Position numbers and translations under genes: made by a program. From assembly GCA_039990395.1 (NCBI GenBank), contig JBDXFZ010000074.1, forward strand, positions 62,001 through 126,000: a DNA stretch of 64,000 bases, read 5' to 3'. This stretch comes from CALINF01 sp039990395. Its GTDB lineage: Bacteria > Pseudomonadota > Gammaproteobacteria > Pseudomonadales > Halieaceae. This document shows, in pieces, positions 7,673 to 16,810 of the stretch; position 1 is the first letter of the stretch; each line of letters starts with the position of its first letter. A model generated the notes under the pieces. That model ran no database searches, was not told the DNA's origin, and saw only the letters and a list, made by a program, of their open reading frames with translations.

Positions 7673-9358
7673 ATGTCTACCAAGATGCCCGGATCAGATA
7701 TCGAGATCGCCAGAGAGGCAACCATACAGCCCATCAGCGACGTGGCGAGTCGTCTGGGAATTCCCGACGATGCTCTCGTTCCCTATGGCCATACCAAGGC
7801 CAAGCTTGATCTTGGCTATCTTGAGTCTTTGTCGGATAAGCCCAGCGGCAAACTGATTCTGGTGACAGCGATGAGTCCCACGCCCGCGGGCGAAGGTAAA
7901 ACCACTGTCGCTATTGGCTTGGCTGATGGGTTGAACCATATTGGAGAAAAAGCCGCGGTGTGCCTGCGCGAACCTAGCCTGGGACCCTGCTTCGGGCTGA
8001 AGGGAGGTGCGGCAGGCGGTGGTTATGCTCAGGTGGTGCCCATGGAGGACATTAACCTTCACTTCACCGGCGATATGCACGCCATTGGCGCGGCGCACAA
8101 CCTGCTGGCGGCGATGATCGATAACTACGTGCACTGGGGCAACGATGTGCGTCTGGATTTGCGCAGAGTAACGTGGCGCCGCGTGGTAGATATTAATGAT
8201 CGCCAACTGCGCAACATCGTTACCGGCGTCGGCGGTCCTGCCAATGGCTATCCAATGGAAGGCGGCTTTGACATTACGGTGGCGTCTGAGGTGATGGCAA
8301 TCTTTTGTCTATCGCGCAGCTTAGCTGAGTTGCAGGAACGCTTGGGCAAGATTGTGATCGGCTATACCCGTGACAAGACCCCGGTAACGGCTTCGGAGGT
8401 GAGCGCGCCCGGGGCGATGACTGCGCTGCTTCGTGATGCTCTTGCCCCTAATCTTGTGCAGACTCTAGAGAACAATCCCGCGTTTATCCACGGTGGTCCA
8501 TTTGCCAACATCGCTCATGGCTGTAACTCGATTATTGCCACAGAGGCGGCGCTTAAACATTGCGACTACGTCGTGACAGAGGCGGGCTTTGGTGCAGACT
8601 TGGGCGCTGAGAAGTTCTTCAATATCAAATGTCGAAAGTCAGGGCTTGAGCCCAGTGCGGCGGTAATCGTGGCAACCGTTCGCGCATTGAAGATGCATGG
8701 TGGTGTGGCGCGCGATGCACTGCAGGAAGAAAACCTCGAGGCGCTGCATCTTGGGCTGGAAAATCTGGGCCGACACATACGCAATACCGGTCAATACGGT
8801 ATTCCGCTCGCAGTCGCGGTGAATCGATTCCATACGGATACACAGGCTGAGTTGGATGCGGTGGTTGAGTACGCGCAAGCGCGTGGTGTAGAGGTGCGAA
8901 TCTGCGATCAGTGGGGGCAGGGAGGCGCAGGTGCTACTGAGTTGGCTGAGGCGGTGAAATCCTTGGTTGACGCCAATACCGGCCAGTTTCGTACGCTGTA
9001 CGAAGACGACCTCAGTCTGTGGGAGAAAGCCCGAATAGTGGCCAGGCAGGTCTACGGTGCCGATGATATTGATGCGGACAAGAAAGTGCGCGATCAGTTT
9101 GAGCAGTTCGAGCGTGAAGGCTATGGCCATTTCCCTGTGTGCATGGCTAAAACCCAGTACAGCTTCTCTACCGATCCGCAGGCGCTGGGTGCGCCAAGTA
9201 ACCATCGTGTGAAGATTCGGGAATTGTCATTGGCGGCAGGGGCTGAGTTTCTGGTGGTCGTTTGTGGCGACATCATGCGAATGCCTGGATTACCGCGCAA
9301 ACCGGCGGCCAATTCGATCAGCGTGAATGAGAAGGGCCAGATCGAGGGGTTGTTCTAA
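7673..9358 (+). CDS. fhs: Formate-tetrahydrofolate ligase
   Basis: 561 aa, close to the usual 555-560. It ligates formate to tetrahydrofolate with ATP, giving 10-formyl-THF in cytosolic one-carbon metabolism. Visible signatures are the P-loop TPAGEGKTT (about residues 70-78), LREPSLGPCFGLKGGAAGGG (about 98-117), the GGPFANIAHGCNS region (about 275), and the C-terminal GDIMRMPGLPRKPA. No folD or other folate gene is adjacent, so it appears monocistronic. Its stop is 2 nt from the stop of the convergent dipeptidase gene and no terminator is visible between them. Confidence 0.97.
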   Translation: MSTKMPGSDIEIAREATIQPISDVASRLGIPDDALVPYGHTKAKLDLGYLESLSDKPSGKLILVTAMSPTPAGEGKTTVAIGLADGLNHIGEKAAVCLREPSLGPCFGLKGGAAGGGYAQVVPMEDINLHFTGDMHAIGAAHNLLAAMIDNYVHWGNDVRLDLRRVTWRRVVDINDRQLRNIVTGVGGPANGYPMEGGFDITVASEVMAIFCLSRSLAELQERLGKIVIGYTRDKTPVTASEVSAPGAMTALLRDALAPNLVQTLENNPAFIHGGPFANIAHGCNSIIATEAALKHCDYVVTEAGFGADLGAEKFFNIKCRKSGLEPSAAVIVATVRALKMHGGVARDALQEENLEALHLGLENLGRHIRNTGQYGIPLAVAVNRFHTDTQAELDAVVEYAQARGVEVRICDQWGQGGAGATELAEAVKSLVDANTGQFRTLYEDDLSLWEKARIVARQVYGADDIDADKKVRDQFEQFEREGYGHFPVCMAKTQYSFSTDPQALGAPSNHRVKIRELSLAAGAEFLVVVCGDIMRMPGLPRKPAANSISVNEKGQIEGLF

Positions 9359-9360
9359 CT

Positions 9361-10533
9361 TCAGTTGGCCGGCGGCAGGTTCTCGCGCAGAAAGCGCAGC
9401 ATATTCTCGCCCATCACTTTGCGAATTTGCGCCTCGGTCATTCCCTGCTCGATCATCTGCTGCGTGAGTAGTATCAATCCGCTGGTGTCGAACGGCGCGG
9501 CAATGGTGCCGTCATAGTCCGAGCCCAGTGCAATATGGTCTTCGCCTACCAGTTCAATCCCATAGCGTATCGCTTCAACAATGCCGGTAGGTGTTGGCGT
9601 GCAGATCGCACCGTCCCAATAGCCGACTCCAATTAGTCCGCCTTCGTTCGCGATCTCCAACATCAATGCATCACTGATGTTCCGGGGTGAGTCGCAGTGT
9701 CCGTTAAACCCCGTGTGGCTGACGATCAGGGGCCTGTCCGTCATCGCAAGTACATCGGCAACAACGGCCTCGGAGGAGTGGGCCACGTCTATCATTATTT
9801 GCCGCTCATCCATGGCTGCAACAGCCGCGCGTCCAAACTCCGTCAGCCCGGCGCCGCTGGTACCGTGCAGTGAGCCGCCCAGTCGATTGTCGAAAAAATG
9901 CTGAAGACCCATCATCCGAAAACCGGCATCGTACAAGCGCTCGATATTGGCAAGTTCACCTTCGAGCGCGTGTGAACCTTCCGTGCCCAGCAGCCCGCCT
10001 ACCATCTTGCTGCCCCCACGGCGAGCGGTCATCACCCGCTCCAGATCGCCCTGAGATGTGATGATACCCAGTTCAGCCGGATAATCAGCAGCCAGCGCTT
10101 GCAATCGTTCTGCCTGATACAGCGCTCGCTCGGTCAGATTGCTCCAGGTACGCACAGGCCATCGTTGCAGGACCGCAAGCAGCGTAATATTGTCGCGCGC
10201 CTCCGTACTGTTTTTTTCATAGTTCTGCCCAGCGGGCGACTTGGTCACTGACGTAAACATCTGCAATGCAACATTGCCTTCGCGGAGGCGAGGCAGGTCG
10301 ACATGACCGCGATCGGCGCGTTGTGACAGATTCCGCTGCCACAGTGTGCTGTCGGTATGCAGATCGCCGATGGTCAGAGTGCTGTGCAGTGCAATGGCTT
10401 CTTCAGATAATGGGGTGTCTACCTGTGGCAACACGATGTTCATCGATTTTTCGAGGAGGCCTGGCCCCAGTGTTGCAGCCAAACCAAGCGCGATTGCCAA
10501 GACCAGTGCGAGGCAACTGAATAATGTTTTCAT
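9361..10533 (-). CDS. Secreted membrane-dipeptidase-like (peptidase M19) enzyme
   Basis: 390 aa with an N-terminal signal or anchor segment (about residues 4-22). M19 (renal dipeptidase) zinc ligands are visible: GDLHTDS (His-x-Asp), the bridging Glu in GTEGSHAL, VSHTGF followed by CDSPRN, and GSDYDG. The family hydrolyses dipeptides, including D-amino-acid dipeptides, and some beta-lactams. A weak AAGG site precedes the ATG. Divergent from the FeS photolyase gene across a 122-bp gap; convergent with fhs. Confidence 0.92.
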   Translation of the reverse strand: MKTLFSCLALVLAIALGLAATLGPGLLEKSMNIVLPQVDTPLSEEAIALHSTLTIGDLHTDSTLWQRNLSQRADRGHVDLPRLREGNVALQMFTSVTKSPAGQNYEKNSTEARDNITLLAVLQRWPVRTWSNLTERALYQAERLQALAADYPAELGIITSQGDLERVMTARRGGSKMVGGLLGTEGSHALEGELANIERLYDAGFRMMGLQHFFDNRLGGSLHGTSGAGLTEFGRAAVAAMDERQIMIDVAHSSEAVVADVLAMTDRPLIVSHTGFNGHCDSPRNISDALMLEIANEGGLIGVGYWDGAICTPTPTGIVEAIRYGIELVGEDHIALGSDYDGTIAAPFDTSGLILLTQQMIEQGMTEAQIRKVMGENMLRFLRENLPPAN

Positions 10534-10655
10534 ACGGGATACCTTATTCTTATGCGATTCACACTAGCGCAGCCGATGCTTGAGTTCAACGCAATCTACC
10601 ATCGTCATAGAAGGCATTTGGCGTCCAACCTGACCATCCCAGCGTATAGCTCTAC

Positions 10656-12194
10656 ATGAAAGAATCCAGACTGATAGTAATACTAGGCGACCAGTTGTCT
10701 CTCGCTAACCCGGCGCTCGATGCCGCTGAGCCCGCTAGAGATCATATTCTCTTGGCAGAGGTGGCCGACGAAGCCAGCTATGTGCCCCATAACCGGCACA
10801 AGTTGGTGCTGATTTTCTCCGCCATGCGCCACTTTCGAGATGCGTTGCGCAAGCGCGGTTTTAGCGTGACCTATGTGCCGCTCTCTGCTCATGTCTCGTC
10901 GCTGAGTGATGCACTGACTCAAACCCAGTTGGAAGTTGCTGCACAGAGTATTCACGTCTGTCTTCCGGGCGAGCACAGAGTGCAGCAGATGATGGAGGAT
11001 TGGGCGCAACTGGTCGATGTGCCTGTGCACTTGCATCAGGACACACGCTTTCTGTGCTCTTTGGATGAATTTGAACAATGGGCGCAGGGGCGCAAAGAAT
11101 TACGCATGGAATATTTTTACCGTGTAATGCGCAAAAAGCATTGTCTGTTGTTGGATGAAAACGGCAAGCCCGAGGGCGGAAGCTGGAACTACGACAAAGA
11201 AAATCGCAAGGGCTGGCGTGGGCAGCTCGACATTCCACGGCGGCCAGACAATGCACCTGATGCTATTACCCGCGAGGTTATAGCAGAGGTTCTTGAGCGC
11301 TTCCCTGACAATGCGGGTGACCTTGAGCTATTTCGCTATGCCGTAACGCATGAGGGCGCTCAGCGAGAACTCGACTGGTTCTGTGAGCACGCCCTGCAAC
11401 ACTTTGGCCGCTATCAGGATGGCCTGGCGGAAGAGTCGCCCTGGCTCTTTCACAGCCTGGTCGCGCTGTATTTGAATATCGGTTTATTGGAGCCGCTCGC
11501 TGTGTGCCAGCAGGTGGAGGCAATCTGGCGAGAGGGTAAGTGTGAGCTCGCCGCGGCCGAGGGGTTCATCCGTCAGATTCTGGGTTGGCGCGAGTATGTG
11601 CGCGGTATTTACTGGCGCAATATGCCGCAGTACGCGCAGCACAATTTTCTGAATGCAAAAACACCATTGCCGCAGTGGTTCTGGACAGGTGACACGTCCA
11701 TGCGCTGCATGTCACAAGCGATCGATCAATCACTGTCCTTGGGTTATGCGCATCATATTCAGCGCCTGATGGTGATCGGCAATTTTGCGCTTCTGGCGGG
11801 CCTTGAAGTAGAGGCAGTGTGTGAATGGTATCTGGCGGTATATGTGGATGCGTTTGAATGGGTAGAGCTACCCAATACGCTGGGCATGGCACTGCATGCC
11901 GATGGTGGCATCATGGCGAGTAAACCGTATGCGGCCAGTGGCAAGTATATTCAACGACAGGGGAATCATTGTAAGCAATGTCCTTATGATCCGGGTAAGG
12001 CAACAGGCGAGGGGGCATGCCCCTTTAATGCGCTGTACTGGCGGTTTATCGACAAGCATAAAGAGACGTTTGCGAGCAATGCGAGGATGAATCTGATTCT
12101 TGCCAACTGGCGCAAGCGCGACCCGATAGAGCGTCAGGCTATTGTGGATTGGGCCGATCAGCGTTTGCCTACGCTACTGGCGTCCGATGCTTAA
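10656..12194 (+). CDS. phrB: FeS-containing prokaryotic (6-4) photolyase / cryptochrome-like protein
   Basis: 512 aa, matching the DPRP (deoxyribodipyrimidine photolyase-related) family. Four cysteines at 351, 439, 442 and 455 match the spacing of the [4Fe-4S] ligands of Agrobacterium PhrB (350, 438, 441, 454) with a one-residue offset. The family binds FAD and a lumazine-type antenna and repairs (6-4) photoproducts with light. The ATG lacks a Shine-Dalgarno sequence and a TATAGC lies 5 nt before it, so a leaderless transcript is possible. The 3' end overlaps the DUF2256 gene on the other strand by 26 bp. Confidence 0.93.
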   Translation: MKESRLIVILGDQLSLANPALDAAEPARDHILLAEVADEASYVPHNRHKLVLIFSAMRHFRDALRKRGFSVTYVPLSAHVSSLSDALTQTQLEVAAQSIHVCLPGEHRVQQMMEDWAQLVDVPVHLHQDTRFLCSLDEFEQWAQGRKELRMEYFYRVMRKKHCLLLDENGKPEGGSWNYDKENRKGWRGQLDIPRRPDNAPDAITREVIAEVLERFPDNAGDLELFRYAVTHEGAQRELDWFCEHALQHFGRYQDGLAEESPWLFHSLVALYLNIGLLEPLAVCQQVEAIWREGKCELAAAEGFIRQILGWREYVRGIYWRNMPQYAQHNFLNAKTPLPQWFWTGDTSMRCMSQAIDQSLSLGYAHHIQRLMVIGNFALLAGLEVEAVCEWYLAVYVDAFEWVELPNTLGMALHADGGIMASKPYAASGKYIQRQGNHCKQCPYDPGKATGEGACPFNALYWRFIDKHKETFASNARMNLILANWRKRDPIERQAIVDWADQRLPTLLASDA

Positions 12195-12327
12195 GCGTGT
12201 GGCGTGAGCTACGGCAGCGCTTGGAGCAGTACACAATCTCATCCCACTGATGTTTCCAGCGCGCACGCCATTGGAAAGGGCGTTGGCACACCGGGCAGGT
12301 TTTCTCGGGTCGCAACGGTTTGCCCAT
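12169..12327 (-). CDS. DUF2256 family small zinc-finger-like protein
   Basis: 52 aa, too short for most ORF listings. It has CPVC (Cys11, Cys14), the signature RPFQWRARW and a second pair in YCSKRC (Cys34, Cys38), the layout of DUF2256. That family is commonly found beside photolyase/cryptochrome genes, though its function is unknown; metal binding is inferred from the four Cys. The ATG lies 1 nt after the TGA of the CRY-DASH gene (TGACATG), so the two are almost certainly co-transcribed and translationally coupled. Its tail overlaps the convergent FeS photolyase gene. Confidence 0.88.
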   Translation of the reverse strand: MGKPLRPEKTCPVCQRPFQWRARWKHQWDEIVYCSKRCRSSRHTLKHRTPVA

Positions 12328-12328
12328 G

Positions 12329-13642
12329 TCAGGCGTCTTCGTCCTGTGTCAGTGGCCAGTCTGCAGCGTCGGTAACAAACTCAGGTTGCGGGGGTCGATA
12401 GCCGCCCCACTTGGTGGTGAACTCGCCATCGGGATCGTGTTCGGCAGTTTGTTTGTCCAGATTGAAATGGCGGCCACCACGCGGGTCTGTGCCAACGCCA
12501 GCAATATATTGCCAGTTGCCATAGTTGCTGCCCACATCGTAATCGAGCAGATGTTTTTCGAAGAACGCAGCGCCGTAGCGCCAGTCGATGCCCAGTTCAT
12601 TGATCAGGCAGCTGGCGGCAATCTGGCGCCCTCGATTGCTCATCCAGCCGGTGGCGACCAGTTGCCGCATCAGAGCATTGACCAGCGGATAATCCGTATC
12701 TCCCTGGCACCAGCGGGCGTAACTGCGGGGCTCAAATGTACAACGGCTTAATCGCTTCCTGAGCCCACCAGCTAAAAACAGTTTGATGCCATCGGCGTGA
12801 GCCCGCCATTGGAAAAACTCGCGCCAGAGCAGCTCCATGTATAGCCACCGGGTAGACTCGCTTGCGCCCTGCACCGATTCATACTGCGCGATAGCATGTG
12901 CAACGGTGCGCGCCGACAGGCTGCCGTTGGCCAACCAGGGTGAGAAGGTGCTCGAGCCGTCTAGACCATCAAGGCAGTTGCGTGTGGCTTTGTACTGCGC
13001 TATTCCACGTTGTTCGAAAATCCACTGCTGTAGCCGCCTTGAGCCCGCGTGCTCGCCACCTTGAACAGGCAGCGCGATATGCGGCCTCACGTTATTTGTC
13101 GGTAGAGGTTCCACTACCAGCCCTCGGGGCGCCGGGGGCAGGACGGCAGGCGCGAGTGCTGGGCGGTCAATGGGTAGCTTTTCGACCGCGCGTCTGAACG
13201 GCGTAAACTGCAGTGGCACCTCATCGAGATCAAAGGGCAGCTGCTGCGCATTAAACAACGTATTGCCGCCATGTACAGTCAGTGTGTCGCCTACCAGTTC
13301 GCTCAGTCTGGTGAGGGTTGCAGATTCGTAAAACCCCGGAGATTCACTGGTGTGTATCTCGTCGATCGCGTGTTGATTAACTAACTGCGGTATCAGGGTT
13401 TCCGGATGCCCTTCTACCACAAGCAGCTTTTGGCCCATGGGTGCCAGCTCGTCGCGTAAAGCCTTGAGGCTCTCATGCAGGAAGCGTTGTCTTTGGGCGC
13501 CAGATCCACGCGTGTTGCACCAGCCTGGCTGAGGGACAATACAGTGCACCAACAGCAGCGCATCGGAGTGCCGTGCCGCCGCGAGTAAGCCGGGGTTGTC
13601 GGCCAGCCGGAGGTCGCTTTGAAACCAGTAGAGCGCTCGCAT
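12329..13642 (-). CDS. CRY-DASH type cryptochrome/photolyase
   Basis: 437 aa. N-terminal photolyase domain (LYWFQSDLRLADNPGL) and a C-terminal FAD-binding helical domain. DASH-type features are SPWLANGSLS, RRWLYMELLWREFF-like segment and NYGNWQYIAGVGTDPRGG followed by FNLDKQ. Members repair single-stranded or looped cyclobutane dimers and may sense blue light; antenna is usually a folate. The protein ends shortly after TKWGGYRPP, typical of short bacterial DASH proteins. It heads a two-gene unit with DUF2256 and is divergent from the Old Yellow Enzyme gene across 192 bp. Confidence 0.92.
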   Translation of the reverse strand: MRALYWFQSDLRLADNPGLLAAARHSDALLLVHCIVPQPGWCNTRGSGAQRQRFLHESLKALRDELAPMGQKLLVVEGHPETLIPQLVNQHAIDEIHTSESPGFYESATLTRLSELVGDTLTVHGGNTLFNAQQLPFDLDEVPLQFTPFRRAVEKLPIDRPALAPAVLPPAPRGLVVEPLPTNNVRPHIALPVQGGEHAGSRRLQQWIFEQRGIAQYKATRNCLDGLDGSSTFSPWLANGSLSARTVAHAIAQYESVQGASESTRWLYMELLWREFFQWRAHADGIKLFLAGGLRKRLSRCTFEPRSYARWCQGDTDYPLVNALMRQLVATGWMSNRGRQIAASCLINELGIDWRYGAAFFEKHLLDYDVGSNYGNWQYIAGVGTDPRGGRHFNLDKQTAEHDPDGEFTTKWGGYRPPQPEFVTDAADWPLTQDEDA

Positions 13643-13834
13643 TGGTCTTTTCTTGTATCCGATTGAGTGAATGATAGATTAATTACGCAAGCAGACGCGT
13701 GCTGGATGGCGGGTATTCATGCCGGTGCTTGGCAATATGTGAGGCCTGGTATAGGCTGCGTCCCCATCTAAATTGAATCGAATCTATGCACCCGGTAAGT
13801 CGTGGGGGGCGCCACTAGAATTATGGAGAATGCC

Positions 13835-14944
13835 ATGAGCGAAAACAGCGTACTTTTTAAGCCCTTTGAACTGGGTCCACTGCAGATGCAGAACCGAATT
13901 GTGATGGCGCCCATGACGCGCGGCCAGTCTCCCGGCAATATACCGAACGAAAAGACGGTGGAGTACTACCGTAAGCGCGCTGCGGGTGGTGTGGGCCTGA
14001 TCGTTACCGAAGGCACCTGTGTTGATCATATCGCCGCCAGTGGTTATCCCGATGTACCGTATTTTCATGGCGAGGAACGCCTGGCAGGTTGGAAGAAAGT
14101 TGTAGAGGCCGTGCACAAAGAAGGCGGCAAGATCGCTCCTCAATTGTGGCATTGTGGCGGCATGCGCCGCGCGGGTGTGCCTCCCGAAGGCGATGTTAAC
14201 GGCTATACCCCCTCGGGGATGAATGTGCCAGGTAAAGTGAATCGTCATGTGATGACTCAGGAAGACATCAACGATGTTGTGCAGGCGTTCGCTCAGGGCG
14301 CAGCCGATGCGCAGCGCCTTGGCTTTGATGCCGTTGAGATTCACGGTGCCCATGGCTATCTGGTAGATCAATTTTTCTGGGAAGGCACTAATCAGCGTGA
14401 AGATGGCTATGCGGGTTCGCTGGTAGACCGTACCCGCTTTGCTGTTGAGATTATCGAGGCCTGCCGCGCGGCGGTAGGACCAGACTTCCCCATTATCCTG
14501 CGTTTCTCGCAGTGGAAGCAGCAAGACTATGCGGCACGCTTGGCGCAAACACCGGAGGAGCTGGAGGCATTTCTGACTCCCCTGAGCGACGCAGGTGTTG
14601 ATATCTTCCATTGCTCGCAACGCCGTTTTTGGGAGCCTGAATTTGAGGGCAACGATCTAAACCTTGCCGGCTGGGTACGCAAGATCACGGGCAAGCCCGC
14701 GATTACGGTAGGCAGTGTTGGGCTGGACGCGGATTTCATTCCCGAAACCCCCGAAGATGCATTTCGTGAAGCACAACCTGCCAGCCTGGATGATCTTCTC
14801 TCTCGGATGGAGAATGATGAGTTCGAGCTGGTGGCCGTAGGCCGCGCCCTGATCGCTAACCCCGAGTGGGCGAACCTGGTGCGTTCGAACCGATCGCCAG
14901 AATTGCAGCCTTTCGCCAAGGAAATGTTGGCCACGCTCGTTTAA
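13835..14944 (+). CDS. Old Yellow Enzyme family NADH:flavin oxidoreductase
   Basis: 369 aa from the ATG at 13835 (GGAGA 5 nt upstream; an earlier in-frame ATG at 13802 lacks a ribosome site). FMN-binding TIM barrel with the N-terminal LFKPFELGPLQMQNRIVMAPMTR, catalytic-region WHCGG (in place of the common WHxGR), VEIHGAHGYLVDQFFW with the substrate-binding His pair replaced by His-Gly-Ala-His, and a C-terminal VGRALIANPEW phosphate site. The family reduces activated alkenes or nitro compounds using NAD(P)H. Two hairpins follow, so it is probably monocistronic. Confidence 0.92.
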   Translation: MSENSVLFKPFELGPLQMQNRIVMAPMTRGQSPGNIPNEKTVEYYRKRAAGGVGLIVTEGTCVDHIAASGYPDVPYFHGEERLAGWKKVVEAVHKEGGKIAPQLWHCGGMRRAGVPPEGDVNGYTPSGMNVPGKVNRHVMTQEDINDVVQAFAQGAADAQRLGFDAVEIHGAHGYLVDQFFWEGTNQREDGYAGSLVDRTRFAVEIIEACRAAVGPDFPIILRFSQWKQQDYAARLAQTPEELEAFLTPLSDAGVDIFHCSQRRFWEPEFEGNDLNLAGWVRKITGKPAITVGSVGLDADFIPETPEDAFREAQPASLDDLLSRMENDEFELVAVGRALIANPEWANLVRSNRSPELQPFAKEMLATLV

Positions 14945-14957
14945 TCAACTCTGACCA

Positions 14958-15041
14958 GCCCTGTGCATCGCAGTGCCGAGCACAGGGCGGGCGAGTCAAG
15001 AAGCGGCTTTTTCCTTCATTAGCCGCTTTGTTCATTTTTTG
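14958..15041 (+). terminator. Double hairpin terminator after the Old Yellow Enzyme gene
   Basis: The first hairpin pairs GCCCTGTGC (14958-14966) with GCACAGGGC (14980-14988). The second pairs AAGCGGCT (15001-15008) with AGCCGCTT (15021-15028) and is followed by TGTTCATTTTTTG. Confidence 0.75.
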
Positions 15042-15136
15042 TCTAATAAGTGAATGCTGAGGAAGTGTCTGAATTATCCTCGCATGCGTAATCTCCTGCG
15101 CATCTGTAGAAAATAAAAATCCTGGAGAAAAAAGTT

Positions 15137-16516
15137 ATGAAAGTATTCTCGAAACTGAGCGGACTTGCGTCTGCTTCACGGCAGTTGGGGAGCGCAGCAA
15201 TTGTTGTTTTGCTGGCGTTCACCTCAGCGGTGGCAATTGCCGCACCAAAGCCCAAGTATTTTGTCGACGAAGCCAAACTCCCATTTGAGGCGCTGCCCGG
15301 CGCTACAGCTTACTTTGGCGTGCATGCTCGAGCGGGATACCGAATTGAAGTGCCTGATGATTGGAATGGTGGGCTAGTAGTGTATGCACACGGATTCCGC
15401 GGTACGGGGCCTGAGTTGACTGTCGACAATCATCCGCTGAGACCCTTGCTGATACCTCAGGGCTACGCGTGGGCGGCCTCCAGTTATGATAGGAACGACT
15501 ATGACATCTCCAGCGGTGTTAAAAGCTCCCACGCACTGATTGGTAAGTTCACAGGACTGGTCGGTACGCCGTCCAGAATCTACATGACCGGCGCGTCAAT
15601 GGGCGGGCACATCACGGCTGTCGCCATCGAGCAGTACCCCAACCTGTTTGACGGTGCCTTACCGTTCTGTGGAGTCATGGGTGACTACGCGATGTTTGAT
15701 TACTTCCTGGATTTCAATCTGGCGGCGCAGCAGCTGGGCACGGGATCAAGTACTTATCCAGTAGCAACTAATTTAAACGAGACGATCAACTATTTGTTCG
15801 GTACCGTGCCTGCTATCAAGTCGAATCTCGAGGCTTTTTCAGGGGGTTGGCCGACTGCTCTTAATCCCCAAGGCCAGCAATTGAAAAATCTGGCAGAGAT
15901 CCAGTCTGGTGGTGATCGTCCCAATTTCGATGAAGCATGGTTCTTCTGGAACAGTCCGCCAGAAGTGGGGGGTGCTGGGGCGAACTTTCTGTTCGAACTA
16001 GCGATTGGTGATGGCTCATTCCCGAGAGCACCAGGCAGCGCCGTAGACAATATAGATACAACCTACCAGTTCGATGCCGATCCGGAGCTGAGCCCCGAGG
16101 AGGAGACGCTTAACACCTACATCTTTCGCTTAGCCGCTGAACCACAAACGCGCCGCAAGCAAGGTCTGGCACAGATTCCTACGATCTCAGGTGATATCAA
16201 TATTCCAGTACTGACTTTGCACAACCTAGGTGACTTGTTTGTGCCCGTACTAAATCAAGTGGAGTACCAAAAGCGGGTCAGCGCGAATGGACAGTCGGAT
16301 CTATTGGTGCAGCGAGCGATTCGAGGCGTTGTGCATTGCGATTTTACACCGCAAGAGCTAGGACGGGCGTTTGTTGATCTGGCGACTTGGGTAGAGTTCG
16401 GTGTGAAGCCTGAAGGCGACGACTTTTCTGACCCTGCCGCAGTGGCAGATTCCAGCTTTGGCTGTGAGTTCACCGATGGCTTTCACTATCTTGGAACTGC
16501 ATGCCCAGCGCCTTAG
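15137..16516 (+). CDS. Secreted alpha/beta-hydrolase fold protein
   Basis: 459 aa with a signal peptide (about residues 1-35, ending Ala-Ile-Ala-Ala). Alpha/beta-hydrolase features are the oxyanion HGFRGTG, nucleophile elbow GASMGG (Ser near 155), an acid candidate in LHNLGDLFVP and a His in GVVHCDF, in the expected order. It resembles secreted esterases, peptidases or polymer-degrading enzymes, but no substrate can be read from the sequence. A good GGAGA site lies 9 nt upstream. A terminator follows at 16559, so it is monocistronic. Confidence 0.82.
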   Translation: MKVFSKLSGLASASRQLGSAAIVVLLAFTSAVAIAAPKPKYFVDEAKLPFEALPGATAYFGVHARAGYRIEVPDDWNGGLVVYAHGFRGTGPELTVDNHPLRPLLIPQGYAWAASSYDRNDYDISSGVKSSHALIGKFTGLVGTPSRIYMTGASMGGHITAVAIEQYPNLFDGALPFCGVMGDYAMFDYFLDFNLAAQQLGTGSSTYPVATNLNETINYLFGTVPAIKSNLEAFSGGWPTALNPQGQQLKNLAEIQSGGDRPNFDEAWFFWNSPPEVGGAGANFLFELAIGDGSFPRAPGSAVDNIDTTYQFDADPELSPEEETLNTYIFRLAAEPQTRRKQGLAQIPTISGDINIPVLTLHNLGDLFVPVLNQVEYQKRVSANGQSDLLVQRAIRGVVHCDFTPQELGRAFVDLATWVEFGVKPEGDDFSDPAAVADSSFGCEFTDGFHYLGTACPAP

Positions 16517-16558
16517 CAAGATGACACCCCTTCCGGTCTGATCGGAAGCTCTAGTCCG

Positions 16559-16607
16559 CCGGGTTGATTGCCTCTTGTTCCGAGGGTGATTAACCCGGTT
16601 TTTCTTT
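16559..16607 (+). terminator. Terminator after the secreted hydrolase gene
   Basis: CCGGGTTGAT (16559-16568) pairs with ATTAACCCGG (16589-16598) and is followed by TTTTTCTTT. The hairpin also lies in the duplicated block shared with 18618-18787, so it may originally have belonged to the opposite-strand gene tail. Confidence 0.7.
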
Positions 16608-16725
16608 ACGCCATCGCAAAATCACTAGTCCTGCGTCCCCGGCGCTCGTTACCGGGGTGAATCGCGTGTATTTCTGCTAGTCACCCATACAGTGCTCGCC
16701 GGACATCGCCATTTCGCCGTCCATC
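16563..16725. repeat. Degenerate direct repeat, copy A
   Basis: About 160 bp matching 18618-18787. A core of about 50 bp, from CGGTTTTTC to CCCCGGCGCT, differs at only two positions between copies. Outside it, similarity continues with substitutions and a 6-bp indel. The repeat covers the 3' end of a minus-strand gene plus its downstream hairpin. Confidence 0.75.
16606..16725 (-). pseudogene. Decayed 3' fragment of the CxC/DRR membrane-anchored protein gene
   Basis: Read on the minus strand this encodes a tail parallel to the end of the intact gene at 18659-19066: D-RR spacing, RRALYG, HAIH, ERR and GRR-SDFAMA followed by TAA at the same place. An in-frame TGA at 16681-16683 interrupts it right after RRALYG, two codons are missing in the ERR region, and no 5' part (membrane anchor, Cys motif) is present upstream. 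It is therefore a broken partial copy, not a gene. Confidence 0.75.
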
Positions 16726-16773
16726 CCCTTGAGACTACGAGGATCAATTTTCCCGCTATCCATTTACAGCAGA

Positions 16774-16782
16774 TGCTATAGT
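16774..16782 (+). promoter_or_regulatory. Extended -10 element upstream of the TolB-like/TPR gene
   Basis: TGC-TATAGT lies 28 bp before the start of the next gene. No clear -35 was found. Confidence 0.35.
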
Positions 16783-16810
16783 TCGATGAGTTGCGTATTC
16801 AGGTGCTGTA

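Noticed and set aside
13784..14620. 278-aa open frame on the minus strand opposite the Old Yellow Enzyme gene
   Set aside because: Composition and lack of any ribosome site or motif mark it as an antisense shadow of a well-supported gene.
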